Shown: piece by piece, positions 42,363-51,366 of the stretch | Numbering within the stretch: the stretch's first letter is position 1 | Layout: each line of letters starts with the position of its first letter | Origin: Synergistetes bacterium HGW-Synergistetes-1 | Lineage (GTDB): Bacteria > Synergistota > Synergistia > Synergistales > Synergistaceae | Direction of reading: 5' to 3' | NCBI GenBank assembly: GCA_002839185.1 | Contig: PGXO01000004.1 | Location: forward strand, 124,001-188,000 | DNA length: 64,000 bases | Program-made: the position numbers and the translations under genes | Notes under the pieces: generated by a model | Told to the model about the DNA's origin: nothing | Database searches by the model: none | The model's input: only the letters and a program-made list of their open reading frames with translations

Positions 42363-42763
42363 CAGTACCGGCAATAACTAAATACAACGCTGCCGAATTG
42401 GCAACGATAAGCATACCCTCATACTCGGTTCTTGAAGTCAGCCAGGAGGATATAGCGGTGGAATTTACATCTCCATCGCGATTGTCCCAATGGCTGTATG
42501 TTGATGCATTCCTGGGGAACTCATGGTCATTAACCATACATGCTATGACCGGCGCAGAAGTAGCAACGCTGAAAACGTTTTGGGAGGACCACAAAGGACG
42601 GGTCATTCCCTTTAAATGGGTCAATCCTACTGACGGAACAACTTATTATGTCCGTTTCAGCTCTTCATCGCTGCTCTTCCAGCGCGTTTCAAAAACACAC
42701 TGGAGCTGCTCGATTCTTATCAGCGAGGCGCATCCATTGGAGATAGAGGTTTCGGGGGTGTAA
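42359..42763 (+). CDS. gpM-like minor tail protein
   Basis: 134 residues from ATG 42359, overlapping the tape-measure stop (ATGA). FLGNSWSLTIHAMTGAEVATLKTFWEDHKGRVIPFKWVNPTDGTTYYVRFSSSSLLF matches the lambda gpM/DUF2460-like tail-tip proteins in order H, M, L, K, J. Part of the tail tip. Confidence 0.75.
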   Translation: MTVPAITKYNAAELATISIPSYSVLEVSQEDIAVEFTSPSRLSQWLYVDAFLGNSWSLTIHAMTGAEVATLKTFWEDHKGRVIPFKWVNPTDGTTYYVRFSSSSLLFQRVSKTHWSCSILISEAHPLEIEVSGV

Positions 42764-42765
42764 TA

Positions 42766-45700
42766 ATGAACAAGAGTGATTTTATTTCCGATGCGGTTGC
42801 GCTCGATCTCGGTAAGAGCGGGGTCAAGGTTGCTGAAACTTTGGAAATTGAAGTTGGCAACGAATGGTGGAGGCTAATCAACGCTAAAGAACAAGCCGAC
42901 CTATATGCTTTCACAAAAAGAAGGGAAAAAACCTCCCCCTATGAGCCCGGCACTTTTGATATGCAAAGCATAAGGGTTTCTACAGAAATTGGGATGCAGG
43001 GATATAGCAGAATCGGTGACAGGTCTGCGTGTTTTTTGCCTAAAATGGCAGTAACAACCGAAGGACAACATATTATATTCCAAGTAATTGAAGTAAACGC
43101 AGACAATTATCCAACATTGAGGTTAATAAACCTGACTACAGGCACATCAAAAATAATAAAAGGACCGACAACGGTCGGTGCGCCTGTTTATCAGGCTTAT
43201 GGGGCGTGGTGGGATGCTACGAATCAAGCCGTGGGCTGGTTAGTGTCAGAATTCAATACAGCCTCTTCCGCTAATAGGTTTCTTGTATATGCCGACAAAG
43301 AAGGAAATATTGTATATTCTAGATCAATGGGTAACTTGCCTAAAACTCTTATATACGACATTCAGGTTTTTCCCGAAGACTCAAGTGGAACAATATATTC
43401 TTTATTTTGGAATCCAGTATCATCCACGCCATGGATAAGAAAAACTTTGCCCCAAATCAACGAATATAATACCAATGCGATTTCAGTTACAAACGTTTCT
43501 CAGACAGGGGCAACAGTATTAAGTGCTATAACAAGTGCTGACCCATCTCATAGGTTGTCAATGTTTTATTCAAGAGTTTATGGCTCTGTGGGGATAGCAT
43601 GGTTTAATTCCGGGACTGGAACGGTGCAGTTTGTTTTAGAAAAAGATGGATGGGCAGACGTTTATTCTTTGCCGGAAATGGACACGTCAGAATACGTGTT
43701 TGACGGAATTAGCAACATCGTTGTCCCAAATGATGGCGAGTTTCTTGTCACTGATTGGCTTACGTACAAAGTCGGGAATATTCCTAGTCCCGCTGGGTAT
43801 TCTTTTCCAACAAATGTGCAGATTTTCGGAGTAACTCCGATTGCAGGAAGGAAGGCAATAATTTGGGGATCATCTTCAACAACGCTGTTTAGATGGACTT
43901 TAGATTATGACACAAGAAGCATTGAATATAACGGGGTAATTACAACGGAGGGGTTTACAACAGCTACGAATTGGCTTTTCGGACACCGAAGCCCAACGGT
44001 TTTACACGAAACAGAAACAAAGTTGCTGTTGGCATTTAGAAGTGATGACCCCTATATAATGTTATATGACAAGACCACCAACACAATAATATGGCTTTGG
44101 TCGAGTTGGAGTAGTTCTGCTGTTTTCCCTGTTACGTATAAAGCTGTTAATACGATACGAAGTGGAATAATTTTTATGTTAGGCGACAGCATTATGTTTT
44201 TTAATCACAGTAGTTCATCTGCACAATGGATTGGAGCCTATTATATTTTTGAGGTCTCTACGGTTTCAATTGAATCTATTATGGGTTGCGCTACTGCGGC
44301 AGAATTATCTTCGTTAATCAGACAAGATATTACTTATTTCAACAGATTGAACGCAAATTTACAACAACTGGGACCGTCTGCATTTAATGATAGAAGGTAT
44401 CCAATTATTTCTGCTCAAAATATAGAAGCTGTCAAAATGGTTGCGGAAGATGATAATTACTATTATTTGCACCTTACATCCGGGAATAGATCGCTTTTTC
44501 CTAGAGACACTGTGATAAGAAATGCACTAATAACAGACGTGCTTAACGACAATACTGAAACAGGGTTGCTTGGTCTTGCATCTTCAATTGACTGCACTAT
44601 TTACGTATCTAAGTCAACGATGCTGCCTGTTGCGTTTTATGCTGGATCGTCTGTTATCTCTACAAGAAGCGGAATAAGCACACTGGGAATAAACCCCGCA
44701 CAGAAACATAAATATATCAACGTTGCTACTGATGCTGAAGGAGGGGATATGACTATAAAGAGATTCAACGGCAGTGGAATCACCTTTAAGAATTATCAAA
44801 CCTCAAACTCAATTAAAGATACAAACAGCGGTGGAATCTCATCATTGTATTATGCAATCCCACAGGGTGCAATTAAAGCGTGTCCTTTGAATAAAAAAAA
44901 CGAAGCCTTGTTTTATGCCATTAAGGGCAACAGTATTGTCCAATATGGTGCATCGACCAACATCGCAGGTGATCACGGATGTTACACTTCAACGCTTCCA
45001 AGTTTGCCCTTCTCCCCTAATTGTTTGATGATTGATGAGTGGGAGGATTTTGCAATAGCATTAGGGCAAATAACAGACGGTTATCTTCCGTATTGTATAT
45101 TTAATCCAAGAACTGGATTCCATAACAAGGCAGTTGCAATAAAAATGGCAGATGCTTCGACAGCAGAATGTATTTTACCTACAGCTGATTCTGGTGGAAT
45201 AACTGCTATGCGAATGTATGGGTCTTTAGGATATGCGATAACGGCAACGGGTAAAGTTGACTATATTAATACTTTTGTTTCTGTTGATTATGGCACAGGG
45301 ACGGAACCGCCAGCGGTATTTTCAGAAACTATTTTCGATTATGAAGAACGAGTTTATACCCCTTATCCCTTCGCACGTGAGGGCATAAAAGTCGAACTTT
45401 CAAACATCAGCAAGATGACTAAAATCACGTTGCCAGAAACGCAGACCGATTTGATCCGCACAATGCTTGCAAGCGGAACGGACTTTCGTGGATCAAGGTG
45501 CATTTTGCGGAGGATATTTCCTGACCATTCGGATGAGGAAGGTTCTGACATTGTTCTGCTTGATGGTTATATACAGGATTGGAGTTATTCGCCAGACAAG
45601 AAAGGGATACTTTTCACCGTAAGCAAAACCTTGATTGATGTTGGGGCATCGTTCCCGAAACGGCTGATGAACATGGGCTGTTCCCACGTTTTCAAGGGAG

Positions 45701-45834
45701 TCCGTTGCGGGTACTTAGGCGAAGATGGTATCTGCACAAAGACAAAAACTGATTGCACATCAAAGGGTGCTGTTGCCAGATTCGGAGGTTTTCCTTGGGT
45801 TGCGGCGAGACAGCGAAGGGTAATGTGGCGATGA
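42766..45834 (+). CDS. Enlarged gpL-like tail-tip protein with large inserted domain
   Basis: 1022 residues against about 230 in lambda gpL. The C-terminal about 170 residues are gpL-like: YTPYPFAREGIKVELSN, then GSRCILRRIFPDHSDEEGSDIVLLDGYIQDWSYSPDKKG, then four Cys (MGCSHVFKGVRCGY, GICTKTKTDC) before RFGGFPW; in lambda gpL a matching Cys set binds an Fe-S cluster. The N-terminal about 80 residues look like the start of the same protein. The about 750 residues between are beta-rich, with repeats of Trp/Gly-rich strands, and the DNA is clearly more AT-rich than the flanking tail genes. I infer an inserted receptor-binding-like domain. Confidence 0.75.
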   Translation: MNKSDFISDAVALDLGKSGVKVAETLEIEVGNEWWRLINAKEQADLYAFTKRREKTSPYEPGTFDMQSIRVSTEIGMQGYSRIGDRSACFLPKMAVTTEGQHIIFQVIEVNADNYPTLRLINLTTGTSKIIKGPTTVGAPVYQAYGAWWDATNQAVGWLVSEFNTASSANRFLVYADKEGNIVYSRSMGNLPKTLIYDIQVFPEDSSGTIYSLFWNPVSSTPWIRKTLPQINEYNTNAISVTNVSQTGATVLSAITSADPSHRLSMFYSRVYGSVGIAWFNSGTGTVQFVLEKDGWADVYSLPEMDTSEYVFDGISNIVVPNDGEFLVTDWLTYKVGNIPSPAGYSFPTNVQIFGVTPIAGRKAIIWGSSSTTLFRWTLDYDTRSIEYNGVITTEGFTTATNWLFGHRSPTVLHETETKLLLAFRSDDPYIMLYDKTTNTIIWLWSSWSSSAVFPVTYKAVNTIRSGIIFMLGDSIMFFNHSSSSAQWIGAYYIFEVSTVSIESIMGCATAAELSSLIRQDITYFNRLNANLQQLGPSAFNDRRYPIISAQNIEAVKMVAEDDNYYYLHLTSGNRSLFPRDTVIRNALITDVLNDNTETGLLGLASSIDCTIYVSKSTMLPVAFYAGSSVISTRSGISTLGINPAQKHKYINVATDAEGGDMTIKRFNGSGITFKNYQTSNSIKDTNSGGISSLYYAIPQGAIKACPLNKKNEALFYAIKGNSIVQYGASTNIAGDHGCYTSTLPSLPFSPNCLMIDEWEDFAIALGQITDGYLPYCIFNPRTGFHNKAVAIKMADASTAECILPTADSGGITAMRMYGSLGYAITATGKVDYINTFVSVDYGTGTEPPAVFSETIFDYEERVYTPYPFAREGIKVELSNISKMTKITLPETQTDLIRTMLASGTDFRGSRCILRRIFPDHSDEEGSDIVLLDGYIQDWSYSPDKKGILFTVSKTLIDVGASFPKRLMNMGCSHVFKGVRCGYLGEDGICTKTKTDCTSKGAVARFGGFPWVAARQRRVMWR

Positions 45835-46211
45835 AATTCATTTGCCCATATTCGGAAGATGAGATTGTTGCTCGTGCAAGGTCTTGGGTCGGAAAACCAG
45901 TTGCAAGAGCAGAATGGAGGCAGGGTGTGACGTGTATTCACCTTGCCTCTTTTTCTTATGGTTGGGATGATTTGATTCCCAAAAACTGGCTTGATTGGAG
46001 TATGAACGACCTTGCGGAGCTTTTGGGGTGGAAGGTTGTCGAACGTAAACCGAAGCGCGGGGATTTTGGGATATTTGAGATTCACGGCAAAGAGCATTTA
46101 GGAATATTCACAGGCGACGACACTTTTGTTCATGCGGGTAATGTTACGTTTGTTGAAGCAAAATCTGACAGGTTTATGCGGTACTACAAGGGGGTGTTGA
46201 CTTGGCAATAG
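45831..46211 (+). CDS. NlpC/P60-like tail peptidase (gpK-like)
   Basis: 126 residues from ATG 45831, overlapping the gpL-like stop. Cys in QGVTCIHLASF and His in DDTFVHAGNV are the NlpC/P60 catalytic pair. The position after gpL and before gpJ is that of lambda gpK. It probably helps the tail cross the cell wall. The frame beginning at 45753 is longer but lies inside the previous gene. Confidence 0.88.
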   Translation: MKFICPYSEDEIVARARSWVGKPVARAEWRQGVTCIHLASFSYGWDDLIPKNWLDWSMNDLAELLGWKVVERKPKRGDFGIFEIHGKEHLGIFTGDDTFVHAGNVTFVEAKSDRFMRYYKGVLTWQ

Positions 46212-48331
46212 CGGGAATGTTCTCAGGCTTGCTTGGATGGCTGTTTGTCGGAGCGGCGATCTATTCTTGGCTGACATATAAAGACTACAGTTCATCCAGT
46301 TCGCCGCAATCCTCATTTTCAGATCCGGGCGTTGGCGGAGGACCTTGGGCACACCCGACCAGTTCGCAGACCCCGATCCCGCTAGTGTTCGGAACGGCAC
46401 GTTCAACGATGCCGATAATCCACTATCGGCTTGAAGGCGATCAGTATCAGGACATGTGGCTTGTTTGCGCCGTGGGCGAAGATTGGAGTTCTCTTGACCC
46501 CGATTATGCGACCTCTGTCGGAGCGGTCTGGCTGAATGATACGCTATTGTCTCGGTTCTCACGATATACGACGAATCCCGACCTATATGACCGTGATCAT
46601 GATTGGTGCAGATTTTATGAAATAGGAAGAGGATGCAATATTTACTGGAAATCGGACGGCAAGCATGTTTTTCAGAAAGAGGCGAAACTTGACATCCCCG
46701 CTGAAAGTTACAATCTGCAAGCTACACATGATGCGGGTAGTTCTCCGATCAAATGTACCGTGCGCCTTATCCACCAGTTTAAAGAAGGCGGGACTACACA
46801 GGCGTTTAAGGTTACGGTTTTCTACAGCACGGAAGTTTCTGGAAACCCCGAAATAGTTCTGTTCAACGGTTCTGTTTTTAAGACAGCGACTCAGACTGTA
46901 GAAGCGGGGAAAGATTCTGAAACGATAAACGTTGCAGGAACACAGGAAAGCGTTTATGAGGTCAATTTGCCTTACAAGGGAACATTCAAAGTCAAAGTTG
47001 AACTTATTTCAGCCTCGAATGAAGGGCAGTTATATCTCGATTCGGTCGAACTGGAAGACACGGCGGTACAGAGTGAGACCGTCGAGAGTTACGGAACTTC
47101 GCTTCTCGTTGTGCATATCCGCGACATTGATGGAACATTCGTCAAACCCACCGTCACGGGAATGGTCACGGGAGGACCATCAAATCCTTCCGAGGCGTTG
47201 CTGTGGGTGCTGAAAAACAAGGAAGTGAGCCTCGGCATCGGCGCAGATTATATTGACGAGATCAGCTTTATGGAGGCGGGAGCAAAGTGTGATGAGTACA
47301 ACTACACTTTCAACCGTGCCTATTGTGCCGTCTCCAACTTTGAGTCTGTCATCTCCGACATGTGCAAGTCTGGAAGGTTGCTCCTTGGGGAATACGGCGG
47401 CAAATTGGCCTGTGTGTTTGATGAGGAAATCACCGCTCTGAACACACGCACAGTAGACATGATGACAATGTCTGATAACGCTAATTATGGCGATACTTCA
47501 ATGAGTAATATCCCGAACCGTTTTGTTATCAAATACGTTGATAGTGCCGTTGAATCCACTGCACAGGACATTGTGCTTGAAGATATTATCCTTCAGCAAA
47601 AAGCAGGGGTCGTAAATGAAAAGACCATCGACCTCTACGGAATCACATCACAGGCGAAGGCTTGGGAACTCGGATGGTATCACGCATTGTGGTCACAAGC
47701 CAGCAAATGGCTTGAATTCGACATGAAACCGTTACTTTGGGATCTATCTCCCGGATCAGTAATAAAAACTGTCAGTACGGAAGATCCCTATCTAAACAAC
47801 CGGGAATGGATGCTTGTCGGCTTCGATGAAACAGACCCTGGCTGTTACAGGGCAAAGGCAATTGAGTATAAGCGGGCGGCGTTTCACCCAGAGGGATATG
47901 TGGAAGAACTGCCGAATGTTTACATCGAGGATTATGTTCCGACAGGAACGATAGGCGGTTCTAACGTGCCGTCTGGAACTATAGCTATCTCTATCGCATC
48001 AATTCAGCCGTTGCCGAGCATGGAATCACGCGTAACGCTTCAACTGGCAGGTGTTCCGACAAGTGCTGATTTTGTAAAAGTTTACCGCAGTTTTGACGGA
48101 AATTCTTACTCGCTTTTGACTGAACTGACTGCTACAGGCGGGACTCAATATTGCATCTACAATGAAAGCCAATCATGGACATTTGTCTGGTACAAGGCAA
48201 CTATCCGCTCATCAAAGGGCGAGACTTCGCTTATAGGCGCACCTTCAGCACAGGCATATATCACAGGAGCAGAAAACACATTCCCCGGCTACGGCTTGGG
48301 CGCATACGGCAGACAGCCGTATGGCTATTAA
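46202..48331 (+). CDS. gpJ-like tail tip/host specificity protein
   Basis: 709 residues from TTG 46202. The N-terminus has hydrophobic helices (AGMFSGLLGWLFVGAAIYSWLTY), then PIPLVFGTARSTMPIIHYR, the tip-attachment pattern, and later domains include a carbohydrate-type jelly-roll-like segment (170-290) and FNRAYCAVSNFESVISDMCKSGRLLLGEYGG. The C-terminus has an FnIII-like domain (about 600-690) and a Gly/Tyr-rich tail (GYGLGAYGRQPYGY). Expected to set host range. Confidence 0.85.
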   Translation: MAIAGMFSGLLGWLFVGAAIYSWLTYKDYSSSSSPQSSFSDPGVGGGPWAHPTSSQTPIPLVFGTARSTMPIIHYRLEGDQYQDMWLVCAVGEDWSSLDPDYATSVGAVWLNDTLLSRFSRYTTNPDLYDRDHDWCRFYEIGRGCNIYWKSDGKHVFQKEAKLDIPAESYNLQATHDAGSSPIKCTVRLIHQFKEGGTTQAFKVTVFYSTEVSGNPEIVLFNGSVFKTATQTVEAGKDSETINVAGTQESVYEVNLPYKGTFKVKVELISASNEGQLYLDSVELEDTAVQSETVESYGTSLLVVHIRDIDGTFVKPTVTGMVTGGPSNPSEALLWVLKNKEVSLGIGADYIDEISFMEAGAKCDEYNYTFNRAYCAVSNFESVISDMCKSGRLLLGEYGGKLACVFDEEITALNTRTVDMMTMSDNANYGDTSMSNIPNRFVIKYVDSAVESTAQDIVLEDIILQQKAGVVNEKTIDLYGITSQAKAWELGWYHALWSQASKWLEFDMKPLLWDLSPGSVIKTVSTEDPYLNNREWMLVGFDETDPGCYRAKAIEYKRAAFHPEGYVEELPNVYIEDYVPTGTIGGSNVPSGTIAISIASIQPLPSMESRVTLQLAGVPTSADFVKVYRSFDGNSYSLLTELTATGGTQYCIYNESQSWTFVWYKATIRSSKGETSLIGAPSAQAYITGAENTFPGYGLGAYGRQPYGY

Positions 48332-48342
48332 GGAGGGATGAT

Positions 48343-48876
48343 ATGAGTATTTATATATGCGGTGCTTGCAATACAGGTAAAGCTGAAATTGCAAGAAAGA
48401 TTACAGAGATAAATACATCCCTGCAGCTTCTTATTGATCCGGCCGATTCTGTATTTATCCCGGTGTTCGGAGTCGGTTTGGACAGAATATTTAGAGGCAG
48501 AAAATGGGAGGGTAAAACGGATGAAACCTACCAGGGCTTGTGTGAATATCTCAGTCTGTTGGAACAAGAAGATATCATCACCAATGAAGGTCCCCTTTTG
48601 CTTTTGTCCCACATGATGTTCTTCGGAGTGCTCAGCGTATTCAATGATGAACAGCGTAAAGGAATTTTGACTAGGTGCCTTGCCTTGCTTCGCAGGGGAA
48701 AGCACTTTATTGTCAGAAGATGGATTGAAAACGGGAATTTCAATGAAATAAGTGTAAGCCTCCAAAGAGAGTTCAGAAACGGAAGAGAAAACATCTTCAC
48801 AATACCCCCTGCCACAGACTACGATTCAACGGTTGAGCAGGCGGTCAAATATATCAAAGAAAAAATGGAGGTGTAA
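48343..48876 (+). CDS. Unknown phage protein near the tail genes, Walker-A-like start
   Basis: 177 residues from ATG 48343 (AAGGAGGGATGAT upstream); the longer frame to 48175 lies inside gpJ. The first residues MSIYICGACNTGKAEIARKI resemble a P-loop (GxxxxGK), but the Ser/Thr after Lys is Ala. Further features are DPADSVFIPVFGVGLDRIF and a helical C-terminus. No family recognised. It may be a nucleotide-kinase-like accessory protein or a tail-fibre helper. Confidence 0.6.
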   Translation: MSIYICGACNTGKAEIARKITEINTSLQLLIDPADSVFIPVFGVGLDRIFRGRKWEGKTDETYQGLCEYLSLLEQEDIITNEGPLLLLSHMMFFGVLSVFNDEQRKGILTRCLALLRRGKHFIVRRWIENGNFNEISVSLQREFRNGRENIFTIPPATDYDSTVEQAVKYIKEKMEV

Positions 48877-48878
48877 TA

Positions 48879-49466
48879 ATGGCACTTTCCACAACGACAA
48901 ACTACAGCCTCAGGAAACACGACGCAGGAGATCTTAATTGGGACGTCGATATGAATTGGAACATGACTGAAATCGACAAAAAGCTGAAACTCCTGTTTGC
49001 CAACTTTTTAACCTGTTCAACAGCAGCGGGAACAGCGGCGAAGGTTGCGTCTTTTACGAATTTCGCGCTTGAAGCCGGGTGTCTTATCGCCGTCAAATTT
49101 ACCAACGGAAACAGCGCGAGCGGAGCAACTTTAAACGTGAACAGCACGGGAGCAAAGGCGATTTACTATAACGGTTCCGCGATCTCCACAAATGTCATTG
49201 CGACGAACGGAGTCTATCTTTTCATCTATGACGGAACGAACTGGGTGATGCTAAATCCGATCACGTTATCAGATGCAATTGCAGACGGAGAGACAGGGCT
49301 TGCCCCAACACAAAATGCAGTATATGACGCTCTGATACTTAAAGCCGACAAGATCTATGTCGATGGTCTTTTGACCAAGCAGGACACAAATGATGGGAAG
49401 ACATACAAGGCTGTTCCGTCTTTCACTGACGGTGTTCTGTCCTGGACTGCGGAGGAAGTTGTCTAA
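48879..49466 (+). CDS. Tail fibre/appendage protein
   Basis: 195 residues. STTTNYSLRKHDAGDLNWDVDMNWNMTEIDKKL is the start of many short fibre proteins, followed by a beta-rich shaft (GCLIAVKFTNGNSASGATLNVNSTGAKAIYYNGSAIS) and a helical linker (PTQNAVYDALILKADKIYVDGLL) of the kind that trimerises. It ends before the terminator at 49516-49543. Confidence 0.8.
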   Translation: MALSTTTNYSLRKHDAGDLNWDVDMNWNMTEIDKKLKLLFANFLTCSTAAGTAAKVASFTNFALEAGCLIAVKFTNGNSASGATLNVNSTGAKAIYYNGSAISTNVIATNGVYLFIYDGTNWVMLNPITLSDAIADGETGLAPTQNAVYDALILKADKIYVDGLLTKQDTNDGKTYKAVPSFTDGVLSWTAEEVV

Positions 49467-49515
49467 CAAGCATAAGTGACACTGAAGGTAATTTGCCTCT
49501 ACTCATATTCTAAAA

Positions 49516-49543
49516 AGCAGCCGTTTATGGGGCTGCTTTTTTT
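49516..49543 (+). terminator. Terminator of the tail operon
   Basis: AGCAGCC and GGCTGCT pair around an eight-base loop, followed by seven T. Confidence 0.88.
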
Positions 49544-49591
49544 ATTCCCTGAAATAAACAAATGAATTTTTATGAAAGAAGTTGATGCAAA

Positions 49592-50185
49592 ATGAAGATC
49601 CTTATCGATCCCGGACATGGAATTCCTCACACCGGGGCCAAAGGACGCATGTTAGGAATAGAAGAGCGAATTACCACCCTCCGTGTGGGCCATGTATTAA
49701 AGAGCTGGCTGGAAGCTCATGGACATACGGCATACCTTACCAGGACAACCGACCAGTGCATTATCAAATCTGATCGGTCATCAGACTTAAGAGCAAGGGG
49801 AGTTATGGCAGGCCGTTTGCAGGTTCACTTGATGCTGTCGATCCATTGCAATTCAGTCGCTGATTCGAGGGCAAACGGCTGTGAGTGTTTTACTCTGCCT
49901 GGGCAAGACACTTCTGACCTGTTGGCAGACGAACTTCTGAGGAGCTATCGAACTTCATTTCCCCAGATAAGACTTCGGGCTGATCTTCGTGACGGAGACT
50001 TGGACAAAGAGGCGGATCTTCTAGTCTTAAAAGCAGCTCCCCCAAGGTTGCCCAAAGTATTGTTTGAACTGGCCTTCTTAAGTAACCAACAGGAAGAAGC
50101 GTGGCTTGGTGATCCGGCTAATTATCCGGGTATCGCCGCAGCGCTCGGCAGAGGCATTGAGAATTGGAGCAAAAATTTGCGGTGA
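49592..50185 (+). CDS. Endolysin, N-acetylmuramoyl-L-alanine amidase (Amidase_3)
   Basis: 197 residues. Zinc ligands and catalysis: His in DPGHG, Glu in GIEERIT, His in SIHCNS; the end has VLFELAFLSNQQEEAWL, typical for the family. There is no signal peptide and no cell-wall binding domain. It is the first lysis gene after the terminator and precedes the holin gene by eight bases. It cuts peptidoglycan stem peptides. Confidence 0.93.
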   Translation: MKILIDPGHGIPHTGAKGRMLGIEERITTLRVGHVLKSWLEAHGHTAYLTRTTDQCIIKSDRSSDLRARGVMAGRLQVHLMLSIHCNSVADSRANGCECFTLPGQDTSDLLADELLRSYRTSFPQIRLRADLRDGDLDKEADLLVLKAAPPRLPKVLFELAFLSNQQEEAWLGDPANYPGIAAALGRGIENWSKNLR

Positions 50186-50193
50186 GGGGGTAA

Positions 50194-50637
50194 ATGATGA
50201 GCCAGAGTGAATGGAATAACGCATGGGAGTCACTCCAAAAGATATTAATTATCTATGTGCCATACATGATAGCTTCGGTCATTATCTCCCTATGTGGCTA
50301 CATAGAAAGACACTGGAAGAAAGAACCGTTCTCGCTGGCCAAGCTGATCACCGGACTGGTCAGCGATTTGATTTACGGTATGACCCTTGTTCTGGGGGCC
50401 CTCTGGCTCAGCCGCAATAATCATATCTGCGCAATGTTCGTCCTGTTTGTGGGCCTCTCCAGGGGGCGTAAATGGGCAGATGACTTGATAGACAAGATCC
50501 TGTGGCAACGGTATGGACAAGGCAGCTTTTACGGCAGCGATCCATTTGGCCAACAAAATAACATAAATAATCTCCAGGGAGATAATCCTGATGGAAATAC
50601 GAATAATGGAAATCAAGAGCTGGATCCGCGGGAATAA
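50194..50637 (+). CDS. Holin-like membrane protein
   Basis: 147 residues. Three hydrophobic segments (IIYVPYMIASVIISLCGY; YGMTLVLGALWLS; ICAMFVLFVGLS) and a charged C-terminus rich in Asn/Asp/Gly. The position between amidase and spanin-like genes supports holin function. GAGGGGGTAAATG upstream. Confidence 0.75.
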   Translation: MMSQSEWNNAWESLQKILIIYVPYMIASVIISLCGYIERHWKKEPFSLAKLITGLVSDLIYGMTLVLGALWLSRNNHICAMFVLFVGLSRGRKWADDLIDKILWQRYGQGSFYGSDPFGQQNNINNLQGDNPDGNTNNGNQELDPRE

Positions 50638-50971
50638 ATGGGCACTGCTGATCCTGATCGCAGCTTTAGCCGTCGGTGCTGCATTCTTCTATGTCACTCA
50701 CAGGACAGTGAAGCCCGAACACATGGTCCAGTTTCCAGCAGCAGCTATATCAGCAGATATATCCGCAGCACGCATAGATGAGCTTATCCAGGACATCAAT
50801 CGTGAAAGATCCCAGGAAGAGGAGGTTGTTCGCAATGCGAAACGCAAAGCTGTTAAAGCTATTACTGATCTTGATAATGATGCTGTTGCCGCTGCATGGA
50901 ATGCCCGCATCGGCGAATACAGGGAATCCAGGCAAAATCAAAACGGCAACGCCGGGAACGATCTTAACTGA
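50591..50971 (+). CDS. Rz-like i-spanin
   Basis: 126 residues. One N-terminal TM (WALLILIAALAVGAAFFYV), then a periplasmic helical region (AARIDELIQDINRERSQEEEVVRNAKRKAVKAI), the i-spanin layout. It overlaps the holin gene at the start and contains the start of the next gene. Spanins fuse the inner and outer membrane in lysis of diderm hosts. Confidence 0.7.
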   Translation: MEIRIMEIKSWIRGNKWALLILIAALAVGAAFFYVTHRTVKPEHMVQFPAAAISADISAARIDELIQDINRERSQEEEVVRNAKRKAVKAITDLDNDAVAAAWNARIGEYRESRQNQNGNAGNDLN

Positions 50972-51311
50972 GGGTGCCTATTTGGTGCCCCTTAAAGACG
51001 GCAGAGACACCCTGGAGCTTATAGACACCCAATCCGCTGAGATAACGGTCTTACAGGGCATCGTAGCGTCAAAAGATATTCAGATAGACAGGCTCATCAC
51101 TGCCGTTAAAGAACTCAATGAGAATCGCCTGCAGGAACGATCTGAATGGCAGGAGCAGGTAGTAACTCTTGCTGATAATAATACTGTTTTAGGTATAAAG
51201 ATTGCAAAAGAAAAGAGGAAACGATGGGGAATAGGCATCTTCGGAGGGCTTGTTCACACCGGCGATGTTGTTATAGGTATTGGGATTACATACGATATTA
51301 TTAGATTTTAA
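50835..51311 (+). CDS. Secreted partner embedded in the Rz-like gene
   Basis: 158 residues from ATG 50835, chosen for GAGGAGG ten bases upstream. Signal peptide (MRNAKLLKLLLILIMMLLPLHGMPASA). The mature part has coiled-coil helices (VASKDIQIDRLITAVKELNENRLQERSEWQEQV), and the C-terminal segment (GIGIFGGLVHTGDVVIGIGITYDI) could be membrane-associated. There is no lipobox, so it is not a typical Rz1 lipoprotein. The overlap in a different frame and the position resemble the second spanin gene. Confidence 0.6.
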   Translation: MRNAKLLKLLLILIMMLLPLHGMPASANTGNPGKIKTATPGTILTEGAYLVPLKDGRDTLELIDTQSAEITVLQGIVASKDIQIDRLITAVKELNENRLQERSEWQEQVVTLADNNTVLGIKIAKEKRKRWGIGIFGGLVHTGDVVIGIGITYDIIRF

Positions 51312-51314
51312 AAA

Positions 51315-51355
51315 ATGATGCCCCGATATTTTGTGATCGGGGCATCATTTTTTTA
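51315..51355. terminator. Bidirectional terminator after the lysis cassette
   Basis: A perfect 13-base stem, ATGATGCCCCGAT and ATCGGGGCATCAT, is followed by seven T on the plus strand and preceded by A-rich sequence on the other side. Confidence 0.9.
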
Positions 51356-51366
51356 AATTTAGCATA

